From: Syntrophus gentianae
GTDB lineage: Bacteria > Desulfobacterota > Syntrophia > Syntrophales > Syntrophaceae
DNA length: 64,000 nucleotides
Assembly (NCBI RefSeq): GCF_900109885.1
Contig: NZ_FOBS01000009.1
Coordinates: forward strand, 58,459 to 122,458
Direction of reading: 5' to 3'
This document shows, one piece after another, positions 39,772 to 47,177 of this stretch (its first letter is position 1; every line of letters starts with the position of its first letter). Both the position numbers and the translations under genes were made by a program. The notes below the pieces were generated by a model. That model saw nothing but the letters and a program-made list of their open reading frames with translations. It ran no database searches and was not told the origin of the DNA.

Positions 39772-40102
39772 GATGCACCTCTAACACGGTCTGTTGTTGA
39801 ACGAGAGAATTTATCCAAATAAAGAAAGGCTACGAGGCGGAACGGTTAAGTCGGATAAGAAATATATCCCTGGCCCCCCTTAATGGGGGATGGTTCTTGT
39901 TGGATGTCCGTTGCATCATCCGTCACCAAAAGACTTGCAGTATCTGATAACGTACGTAGCCAGGGTTTTTTCACCAAAGAGAATCAGCCGCCAACTTTAC
40001 GATTGACTGGCGAGTTCTGATAAGAATTTATCAGATACACGGCTTGTTCCCATTTGATTGCTGATAAAAAAACTTTAAAGAACTTTATTTAAAGAATGCT
40101 GC
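39772..40102. other. Intergenic region with repeated TCTGATAA palindromes
   Basis: 331 bases without a gene. It contains GTATCTGATAA at 39940-39950, and a perfect palindrome TCTGATAA-GAAT-TTATCAGA at 40016-40035 extended to TTATCAGATAC at 40028-40038. Thus the 11-base word occurs in both orientations about 80 bp apart. There is also a C5-TTAAT-G5 hairpin at 39875-39889. The palindromes lie downstream of tetR and could be its operator for another transcript, or a repeat pair. Confidence 0.5.
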
Positions 40103-40765
40103 TCAGTTAGCAATATTGAGGAGTTTCATGCTTTGAGGTGAACTTCCCCAATTGCTTGCAGCGGAAGACTTGATCCCGTTGAAAATCAAGTCACATATTT
40201 CCCCATAATTTTCCATAAGATCGAATTTTTCATCTTTGAGCAGCCATCTGGTGAGCCTGGCTTCCAGCATTCCCATTAACATCTCCCTGATGGCATATCC
40301 CTCAACATCCTTGCGGATGAGCCCTTCCTCCTGGCCCTCTTTGATAATTTCTAAAACTCTTTCGTAGATCCACACTACCTTGTCATGGGTTTTTGATTTG
40401 GAAAAATTTTTACTTACGCGCATTTCAAGCATCATACTTCGGGCATAAGCCGGGTTCATTTTGAAATGATATAGGTAGAACCAGACAAATTTGCTCATTT
40501 TATTGAAAGAATCATGAATTCCCTGGAGATGGAGGTCCAGCTCATCCCAAAATTCTTCTATCATTTCTGCCGGAATTGAAAAGAAGAGGTCTTCTTTGTT
40601 TTTAAAATACTGATAAATCGTCCCCTCAGCTATTTTTGCCCTTTGTGCGATTTCAGAGATTGAGGCCTCTTTGAAACTGTTATTCCCAAATACTTCAATA
40701 GCCGCCTCAATGATTTGCTTTCGCCTTAAATCTTTTTTCTTATGTTGTTTAACCACGTTACCCAA
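40103..40765 (-). CDS. TetR-family transcriptional regulator
   Basis: 220 residues. N-terminal TetR helix-turn-helix (about 14-60): RRKQIIEAAIEVFGNNSF, ASISEIAQRAKIAEGTIYQYFKNKEDLFF. The C-terminal ligand domain is helical and unlike any subfamily I can name; regulators with this look often govern fatty-acid or CoA metabolism or efflux. TTG 40765 has AGGAG 4 nt upstream. It is divergent from the PilZ gene across 390 bp. Confidence 0.88.
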   Translation of the reverse strand: MGNVVKQHKKKDLRRKQIIEAAIEVFGNNSFKEASISEIAQRAKIAEGTIYQYFKNKEDLFFSIPAEMIEEFWDELDLHLQGIHDSFNKMSKFVWFYLYHFKMNPAYARSMMLEMRVSKNFSKSKTHDKVVWIYERVLEIIKEGQEEGLIRKDVEGYAIREMLMGMLEARLTRWLLKDEKFDLMENYGEICDLIFNGIKSSAASNWGSSPQSMKLLNIAN

Positions 40766-41155
40766 CTTCTCCTAATCTATGCTTCCTGCGGTGATTATTG
40801 CGTCTGAAGATAATCCCCGATGCACAAACATCCTTGAGAATTGATCCTTATCATGAATGCCGGAGATTTTAAATGCAAACGATTCTCCTTAAATCACATT
40901 TATCAAAATCCGGCAATATTTTTTAGATTTGTCAAGATATTTTTTCAGGCAATGCATGAGAGATTCCTCATCATGACATAAAGAATGAATTTATCAAAAA
41001 AAACAAGCTCTTTCGATCCCCTATGCTCAGAAAATTAATTCAGAAAGCCTTTATAGAGCTTTCTTATGGATTATATGCCGGTTTGCTCAAGGTTATCGTT
41101 TCCCGGTGTGTTTTTTGCTAATTACTTTTTCATAAAAGAAGGAGCTATGGCATAG
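40766..41155. other. Divergent intergenic region between tetR and the PilZ gene
   Basis: 390 AT-rich bases without a gene. ATATTTTTT occurs twice (near 40916 and 40937) around TTTGTCAAG. AGAAAGC (41042-41048) and GCTTTCT (41058-41064) form a 7-bp hairpin. No convincing -35/-10 pair on either strand. Just before the PilZ start, GAAGGAG is followed by a minimal frame ATG-GCA-TAG (41146-41154) whose stop abuts the ATG of the gene. Confidence 0.4.
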
Positions 41156-41626
41156 ATGCAAAAGGTCTTGGTAAACGATAAAGGGATAGCATGGATAACA
41201 TGCGATCATTGTAAGCATACTTCGTCGGTTGATTTAAGCGAATCGAGCGGGGTTGTAAACGTCATTGAGTATAAATGTTCGAAATGTGAAGCTGTGTATG
41301 AAGTCACTTGTGAATTCAGAAAGACGTATAGAAAAGAAGTCAGCCTTCATGGGACTTTCATCCAGCAGCAACCTATGGAAGAGCAGGCAGGAAGAATCGA
41401 GATAACAGATCTCTCAAAGACCGGAATAAAATTCAGGACCAGGGTAAAATATGATTTAAAACCGGGCTATATTTTAAAACTAACGTTTACCCTGGATGAC
41501 AGAAATAAAACTTTGGTTGACCAGATGGCAGAGGTGAAATGGGTTAACGGGCAAACAGTGGGAGGCACGTTTATTCATCAGGACCAGTGGACCCAGAAGA
41601 AACTCGGATTTTATTTTATGTCTTAG
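41156..41626 (+). CDS. Zinc-ribbon/PilZ-domain protein, predicted c-di-GMP receptor
   Basis: 156 residues. An N-terminal four-Cys zinc ribbon (C16, C19, C41, C44) runs into a PilZ domain (about 55-150). The two c-di-GMP contact motifs are intact: R55-K-T-Y-R59 (RxxxR) and D85-L-S87-K-T-G90 (DxSxxG). The C-terminal VDQMAEVKWVNGQTVGGTF completes the barrel. PilZ proteins change pilus, motility or polysaccharide output when c-di-GMP binds. ATG 41156, with GAAGGAG 11 nt upstream. Confidence 0.85.
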   Translation: MQKVLVNDKGIAWITCDHCKHTSSVDLSESSGVVNVIEYKCSKCEAVYEVTCEFRKTYRKEVSLHGTFIQQQPMEEQAGRIEITDLSKTGIKFRTRVKYDLKPGYILKLTFTLDDRNKTLVDQMAEVKWVNGQTVGGTFIHQDQWTQKKLGFYFMS

Positions 41627-41846
41627 ATCGCTCTCGAATTTGCCTTTGGAAAACGATGTGAAATTGTCTCGCATTGGTAGGGGCCGGGTCAAACTTTGAA
41701 AAGGTAGATCATTCCAAGAGTTCCTTACGTAATCTCTGCGGATAGACCCACATGCCAAAGCCGGCTTGGCGGTCAAAGCAATACAACCCGTGATTTTTTA
41801 AATTCCAATGCGTCCCTGCTTAACCATTGATCTGTAATCATTTCTA
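41627..41846. other. Intergenic region, no clear features
   Basis: 220 bases between the PilZ gene and the inverted-repeat element. Minus-strand frames here are short and unsupported. I see no promoter or hairpin of note. Confidence 0.3.
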
Positions 41847-41977
41847 ATTCCAACTCTAGATCAAAGCGCTATCTGCGTTGGCTTCGTTATCGGCTCCTCA
41901 ACGTACGTCTGTGTACGTCTGCGTCGCCTCTGCCTTGCCGCCTTGCTATCATCTCATCTTTGATCTAGAATTGAAAT
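41847..41977. repeat. MITE-like element with 20-bp imperfect terminal inverted repeats
   Basis: 131 bases bounded by arms ATTCCAACTCTAGATCAAAG (41847-41866) and the complement of ATTTCAATTCTAGATCAAAG (41958-41977), with 17 of 19 inner bases matching. The centre contains ACGTAC-GTCTGT-GTACGT (about 41901-41918), a second hairpin, inside a GC-richer stretch in an AT-rich gap. It encodes no protein. Small palindromic elements of this type occur in many copies in some proteobacterial genomes. Copy number cannot be seen here. Confidence 0.65.
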
Positions 41978-42085
41978 AATCAGCCATCTCAGGCATTTTC
42001 CCTGTTTTTCCCTTGACGGTCGATTCAAAAAGATTTAACGGATAGAAATTACGAAAAAAACAATTGAATAGGGGACAGAAAGACC

Positions 42086-45061
42086 ATGGATGAAACGGGA
42101 AAATGCCCGGAACCGACCCTGAAGGTCGGCGATCAGCTTTTTGGCTTTCAGGTGTTGCGAATTGAACAGATTGATGATCTCCGGGTTACGGCCTATGAGA
42201 TTGAACACGGAAAAACCGGTGCAAAATTGCTTCATCTTCACAGTACGGACCGGGAAAACCTTTTCTCCATCGGTTTTCGCACACCCCCGGCGGATTCCAC
42301 CGGTGTCCCGCATATCCTGGAACATTCCGTCCTGGCTGGTTCGGAAAAATATCCACTCAAGGATGCCTTTAACGAACTGGTCCGGGGAACCCTGCAGACC
42401 TTCATCAATGCTTTCACCTATCCCGACAAGACCATCTATCCCGTGGCCAGCCAGGTGAAAACCGATTTTTTCAATCTCGCTCGCGTATACACCGATCTGG
42501 TCCTTCACCCACGCCTCTTACAGGAGACCTTTCTTCAGGAAGGCCATCATTTTGAATTTGTCGACCCTGAGGACATAACCAGTGAACTCACCATCTCCGG
42601 TATCGTATACAACGAGATGAAAGGGGCCTATTCCTCGCCGGAGACGCTTATGTTTAAAGAGATTCAGGAAGCCCTCTACCCGGATACGACATACGCCTTC
42701 GATTCCGGTGGCAATCCTGAAAAGATCCCCACCCTGAGCTACGATGAATTCCGGGCATTTCACCGTCTCTATTATTCTCCGTCTAATGCCCGGTTTTTCC
42801 TCTATGGAGATATCCCGACGGTGGAGCATCTGGCCTTTCTGGAGGAGATGCTGGCCGGTTTTGAACGGACCGCCGTGAATTCTGAAGTGAGTTGCCAGCC
42901 CCACTGGACGGCTCCCTCTCAGGTTCACTCGGTTTATCCAATTGGAAGAGAGGAGCCGCTGACCGGCAAGACCGCCATCAATATAGCTTGGATGCTTACG
43001 GACAATACCGATGACGAAACCGCCATTCTTCTGGAAGTCCTGTCGGGGATTCTGATCGGCAGCGCCGCCGCGCCGCTCCGCAAGTCCCTTATCGATTCCG
43101 GTTTGGGTGAGGATCTTTCTCCCGTATCGGGCATCGAAAGAGATTTGCGCCAGCTTATGTTTGCCGTGGGCCTGCGGGGAAGCGATCCGCAAAAGGCTGG
43201 AGCTGTTGAAACCTGTATTATGGACACGCTGAAGGAAACAATCAAAAAGGGGTTTGACCGGGAACTGATCGAAGGCATCCTGCATCAAATCGAATTTCAG
43301 GGCAAGGAAATTGTCCGCAGTGCCTATCCGTATGGGATTGTCCTGATGGGTAGGGTTTACCATACCTGGCTTTATGATGGCGATCCCCTTTCCGGACTGA
43401 ACTTTCCCCGGATTATCGAAAACATCCGCAGAAAATGGGAGGCCCAGCCGGACCTCTTTGAACGATTGACACAGACCTGGCTGCTCGACAATCCCCATCG
43501 AGTCCTCGCGATTCTTGAGCCCAGCCAGACGATTACCGAGGAAGAGGAAAGTGAGTTCCGGGAAAAAATGGCGAAAATGAAGGCTGCCATGAGTAACCCG
43601 GTCCTTGAACAGATCAGGGAAACTACGCAGCGGCTCCGTCAGTTCCAGAGTGAACCGGACAATCCGGAAGCGGCCGCTTCCCTGCCGAAACTTCGGGTCG
43701 CCGATCTGGAAAGGACCATCGAAACGATTCCCACGGAGAAAAGTTCTATGGAGGGCGTTTCCGTCCTTCTTCACAATCTGTTTACCAACGGGATTGCCTA
43801 TGCTGAACTGGCCTTTGATGTGTCCTCCGTTCCCGAGGAACTGCAGCCTTATCTGCCCCTGTTGGGCAAGATGTCGAGCAATATGGGGGCTGCAGGCTAT
43901 TCCTATGAGGAGATGGCCAAGCGGATTGCTCTAAAGACTGGAGGACTCGGTTCTTCCCTCAGTGCGGGCTTGACGGCCAGTGGTCAGGACTCTTGGCAGC
44001 GGATGATTTTCGGCGTATCCGCCCTGCACCGGAATGTTCCGGATGCCATCAGAATTCTGACGGATATTCTGACAGCCGGAGATCTCAGCCATGAAGCCCG
44101 GATGCGTGATCTCCTCGCGGAAAAGAAAAACGGGCTCCATGCCGCCGTCGTCCCCTCGGGGCACGCCTTTGCCCGGATGGCGGCAGGGGCTGGCCTTTCC
44201 CTGCCTGCCTGGCGTGATGAACAGTGGCACGGCCGCACACAACTGCGCTTTGTAAGCCGCATTGTTGAGGAATTTCAGAAAAATCCCGGGGAACTCCAGG
44301 AAAAGCTGGCCTATCTCCGATCCTTGGTTTTCAACCGGGACAGGCTGCTGCTCAATATGACGGGAGACGATGAAGGTCTTTCCCTGCTTTTGAAACAGGC
44401 AAAGGACCTTGTCAATTGCCTGACAAGGAGTGTCAAAGAGGAATCCGGCACCCATCCGGAAATAAGACCTGTTTATGCCGGTATTTCCATTCCCGCCCAA
44501 GTGTCCTATGTCGCTCGGGTCATGGCCGCTCCGAACTTCAATTCTCCCTTATCGCCTTCCTTGCTGGTGCTGGCCCGTCATTTGTCCAACGGTTTCCTCT
44601 ACAAGCACATCCGGGTTCAGGGAGGCGCCTATGGCGGGATGTGTCAATTCGATCCAATGGGCGGGATGTTTTCTTTTCTGTCCTATCGGGACCCCCGCAT
44701 TGTGGAGACCCTTGAGATTTACCAGAAAGCCATGGCATTTATTGCCGATGGAAAACTGGCGCCTGAGGAAATGGAGAAAGCGATTGTCGGTACGATTGGT
44801 GCGCTGGACAGGCCCATGGATCCTTCCGGGCGGGGAACAGTGGCCCTGATTCGGGAACTGGCCGGCATATCAGACAACGACCGCCGGCGATTTCGGGAAG
44901 CCATTCTGGATGCATCAACGGATAGTCTCCGGGATGCGGCTATCGGTTATTTTCGAGCCACACAGAAGGAAGAAGGGATTGCCGTCTATGGATCGGAGGA
45001 CTCGCTGGCGGCTGCAAACCAACGTCTTCAAAGAAAGCTGAATGTGGAACCGCTTGTGTAG
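42086..45061 (+). CDS. M16C zinc metallopeptidase, presequence-protease (PreP)-like
   Basis: 991 residues, the usual size for M16C peptidases. The inverted zinc motif HxxEH is H76-I-L-E79-H80, and the downstream Glu lies in GIVYNEMKGAYSSPE. Four homologous domains make a closed chamber that digests short peptides. The rest matches family landmarks: NAFTYPDKTIYPVAS, KTAINIAWMLTDN, GGAYGG and PMDPSGRG. No signal peptide, so cytoplasmic. ATG 42086 with AGGGGAC upstream. It is a single gene between the MITE and a weak hairpin. Confidence 0.92.
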   Translation: MDETGKCPEPTLKVGDQLFGFQVLRIEQIDDLRVTAYEIEHGKTGAKLLHLHSTDRENLFSIGFRTPPADSTGVPHILEHSVLAGSEKYPLKDAFNELVRGTLQTFINAFTYPDKTIYPVASQVKTDFFNLARVYTDLVLHPRLLQETFLQEGHHFEFVDPEDITSELTISGIVYNEMKGAYSSPETLMFKEIQEALYPDTTYAFDSGGNPEKIPTLSYDEFRAFHRLYYSPSNARFFLYGDIPTVEHLAFLEEMLAGFERTAVNSEVSCQPHWTAPSQVHSVYPIGREEPLTGKTAINIAWMLTDNTDDETAILLEVLSGILIGSAAAPLRKSLIDSGLGEDLSPVSGIERDLRQLMFAVGLRGSDPQKAGAVETCIMDTLKETIKKGFDRELIEGILHQIEFQGKEIVRSAYPYGIVLMGRVYHTWLYDGDPLSGLNFPRIIENIRRKWEAQPDLFERLTQTWLLDNPHRVLAILEPSQTITEEEESEFREKMAKMKAAMSNPVLEQIRETTQRLRQFQSEPDNPEAAASLPKLRVADLERTIETIPTEKSSMEGVSVLLHNLFTNGIAYAELAFDVSSVPEELQPYLPLLGKMSSNMGAAGYSYEEMAKRIALKTGGLGSSLSAGLTASGQDSWQRMIFGVSALHRNVPDAIRILTDILTAGDLSHEARMRDLLAEKKNGLHAAVVPSGHAFARMAAGAGLSLPAWRDEQWHGRTQLRFVSRIVEEFQKNPGELQEKLAYLRSLVFNRDRLLLNMTGDDEGLSLLLKQAKDLVNCLTRSVKEESGTHPEIRPVYAGISIPAQVSYVARVMAAPNFNSPLSPSLLVLARHLSNGFLYKHIRVQGGAYGGMCQFDPMGGMFSFLSYRDPRIVETLEIYQKAMAFIADGKLAPEEMEKAIVGTIGALDRPMDPSGRGTVALIRELAGISDNDRRRFREAILDASTDSLRDAAIGYFRATQKEEGIAVYGSEDSLAAANQRLQRKLNVEPLV

Positions 45062-45130
45062 CAAATTGTTGAATGACAGAAACAAAAACTTCCTGTTTTT
45101 CCTGCCTCCATTTTTTTATAACCTATGACC

Positions 45131-45154
45131 CCCGGCGGCCTTACGGCTGCCGGG
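45131..45154 (+). terminator. Stem-loop after the M16 peptidase
   Basis: CCCGGCGGCC (45131-45140) pairs with GGCTGCCGGG (45145-45154) with one G-U pair and a TTAC loop. Strong stem but no T run. The rest of the 219-bp gap (45062-45280) shows no gene. Confidence 0.4.
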
Positions 45155-45280
45155 CTATGTCGTTCATGTCATCTTCTCTGCCTTCAGAGGCGGTTTATCG
45201 GCACTCCGGGGCATCCTGTCTGGTCTTCACTCCCAAAAAGCCAAAAAAGTAGGGCTCTGTGGAAGCGTCTAAGCTGGAAT

Positions 45281-45553
45281 TTAATCGTTGTGAGCAAAGA
45301 AACCAATCAGAGCAAGCAGGACCACGATTAACCCAAAACCGAAATACATTAGGGTGAATTGGTCGATAACGGACTGACCGGTGTCCCGGATGGTATTCAT
45401 GTTGAGGATGTAAGCCCAGTAGAGAATAAAACTGTAATTGAGAATCAGTGCCAGTTTAAACCGGCCGAGCATCAGAGCCGAGCTGCTTAGCAGGAGCAGC
45501 AGGGCGATCTGAATCATCGGGATTGAAAGATTGATGGAAAGGAGGGTATCCAT
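45281..45553 (-). CDS. Small three-helix membrane protein
   Basis: 90 residues with three predicted membrane helices (about 11-30, 32-52 and 66-86). The N-terminus is MDTLLSINLSIPM, and the end is FFAHND. ATG 45553 has an excellent AAGGAG site 7 nt upstream (GAGAAGGAGAAAAT). No named domain recognised; function unknown. Confidence 0.65.
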   Translation of the reverse strand: MDTLLSINLSIPMIQIALLLLLSSSALMLGRFKLALILNYSFILYWAYILNMNTIRDTGQSVIDQFTLMYFGFGLIVVLLALIGFFAHND

Positions 45554-45805
45554 ATTTTCTCCTTCTCAAATAGAGGCGATTATGAGATCGGCAACATCTT
45601 GAAACAAAGAGAAAATGAAAAGAGAAACATTCATATTTACGGCTTTTTATATTATGTTTTGTGACCTGTCAATCTCAAAGTGGCGATGAGGGGCAGGCGT
45701 GCCTTTATAAAAAACTCTCGCTGACACGACATTCTTATAATATATTAAATACAGGGATTTATCCTTTTTTGATAATCCGTTATGAAAAACAGGGAGGTCG
45801 AAAAG

Positions 45806-46306
45806 ATGAAAAGATTTTATGCAAATCTACATGGATTGATCCTGGTAGGGCTTCTACTGGTCCTGCAAGGATGTGCGTCGCTGCACAATTTTGACTATGG
45901 ACGGTTCTCCCCGGATTCAAAAGTCACACAGGCTTTTGAACTCTATCAGGTCAATCCGGGAATGAACTATTACTTCAGCGGATCGGACGTCCACCCGAAT
46001 GCCCTGCTGGGCCTGGATAATCACTATGTGCTGGAATCCTCCTTGTGGAAACCTGTCGATATGACTCCTTCTCGGATGAAAGAACTCGTTGACGGCATGA
46101 AGTCGAAGGTGTCAACGATTGGTCAGGGCTTGTTCGGTTTTACCCTTCTTGACCCGCAGGGGAACCCTGTGGGAATCTGGTACTCCATCTTATCGGCCTC
46201 GAGGGTATTTAAAATGAAGGAAAATAACGTGGTCGTGGTCTATACGCCTGATCTGGATACCTATGAAAAGTATGAAAACAGAGGTCACGGATGGGGGGGG
46301 ATGTAA
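45806..46306 (+). CDS. Predicted lipoprotein of unknown function
   Basis: 166 residues from ATG 45806 (GGGAGG about 10 nt upstream; the frame could start at 45782). Signal peptide with lipobox LQGC and lipidated Cys23, so it should be an outer- or inner-membrane lipoprotein. The mature part has FSPDSKVTQAFELYQVNPGMNYYFSG and GNPVGIWYSILSASRVFKMKE. I do not recognise the family. A TATAAT (45736-45741) lies upstream without a good -35. A strong terminator follows. Confidence 0.75.
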   Translation: MKRFYANLHGLILVGLLLVLQGCASLHNFDYGRFSPDSKVTQAFELYQVNPGMNYYFSGSDVHPNALLGLDNHYVLESSLWKPVDMTPSRMKELVDGMKSKVSTIGQGLFGFTLLDPQGNPVGIWYSILSASRVFKMKENNVVVVYTPDLDTYEKYENRGHGWGGM

Positions 46307-46347
46307 CATTGAAGGATCATAGTCAAGGCGTCAGGGGAAAATGACCG

Positions 46348-46379
46348 AAGACCGGTGAAAATCACCGGTCTTTTCGTTT
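46348..46379 (+). terminator. Intrinsic terminator of the lipoprotein gene
   Basis: An 11-bp perfect stem (AAGACCGGTGA, 46348-46358, with its complement at 46362-46372), AAA loop and a T-rich tail. The strongest terminator in the window. Confidence 0.9.
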
Positions 46380-46509
46380 GTCTAAGGTTGTGTCAAAACC
46401 TGTTGATGGCGATCCCAAAGTTCTGTTAAAATTTTTGTTAAATATAACAATTTGAAATAACTCATCTTTATTAAGTGCTTCCTCCTTGCTGGTCTTCATG
46501 TACCGCTTC

Positions 46510-46525
46510 TGGTACAGTCATTGCT
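46510..46525 (+). promoter_or_regulatory. Sigma54-type promoter of pilA
   Basis: TGGTAC (46510-46515), 5 bases, TTGCT (46521-46525). The invariant GG and GC are 10 bp apart as in TGGCAC-N5-TTGCW. It lies about 170 bp before the pilin gene, in keeping with PilR/sigma54 control of pilA in other proteobacteria. The rest of the 46380-46693 gap is the AT-rich leader. Confidence 0.7.
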
Positions 46526-46693
46526 CTTATAGCAAATCAGTTCACAACGGTACGTCTTGATCTTAAAAAAGAGGAACATTCTACAGGACAGGGAGGTGGT
46601 GTCGCAGTCGGGGAAGTCAGGGGCAGGTAACAGAATTTTCAAAACAAAACATAAAAGAAAAAATCATTTAATAAAAAAAGGAGATTAGAAGTT

Positions 46694-47095
46694 ATGATGA
46701 CAGCAATTAACAACAAGAGAGGGCAGAAAGGTTTCACTTTGATTGAACTTATGATCGTCATCGCGATCATCGGCATCCTGGCGGCCATTGCCATTCCCCA
46801 GTTCACCCAGTATCGGAAAAGAGCCTATGATGCCAGCTCCAAGGCAGACCTAAAGAGCGCTTACACGGCGGCTCAGGCGTGGTTCAATGACAATCCTTCG
46901 GGCACCCTTCCCGCTGCAACAATCACAAGCGCAACGACTACAGGCGAACTTCCTGGTAATGGTTTTAAGGCATCAACCGGCGTGACAGCGACTGTAACCA
47001 GTGGCACTATGGGCACCTTTTCAATTGCTACGACTCATAGTCAAGGCACCAAGACCTACAACATTACGGCTGGAGGGACCCTGACCGAGTCGTAA
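46694..47095 (+). CDS. pilA: Type IV pilin, short Geobacter-like
   Basis: 133 residues. The prepilin-peptidase site is K-G|FTLIE after residue 13, giving a mature pilin of 120 residues. The N-terminal helix MIVIAIIGILAAIAIPQF is typical. Aromatic residues at mature positions F1, F24, Y27, Y32 and F51 match those of the Geobacter PilA as I remember it, and Y44 and W50 add to them; after P55 the chain is Thr/Ala/Ser-rich and has one further Tyr. AAAGGAG lies 9 nt before ATG 46694. The gene has its own promoter and terminator. No pilus assembly genes are in the window. Confidence 0.93.
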   Translation: MMTAINNKRGQKGFTLIELMIVIAIIGILAAIAIPQFTQYRKRAYDASSKADLKSAYTAAQAWFNDNPSGTLPAATITSATTTGELPGNGFKASTGVTATVTSGTMGTFSIATTHSQGTKTYNITAGGTLTES

Positions 47096-47125
47096 GATAA
47101 AAAAATATCAGAGCACGAATGATGG

Positions 47126-47153
47126 AGGGTGAGGATTTTCCTCACCCTTTTTT
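47126..47153 (+). terminator. Intrinsic terminator of pilA
   Basis: AGGGTGAGGA (47126-47135), TTT loop, TCCTCACCCT (47139-47148), then a T run to 47153. It ends 25 bases before the next gene. Confidence 0.9.
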
Positions 47154-47177
47154 GTTGGAATCCGGGTTGAAAGACGA

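Noticed and set aside
45125..45331. 68-residue frame after the M16 peptidase
   Set aside because: It covers the post-gene hairpin and the 3' end of the small membrane protein gene and has no start signal.
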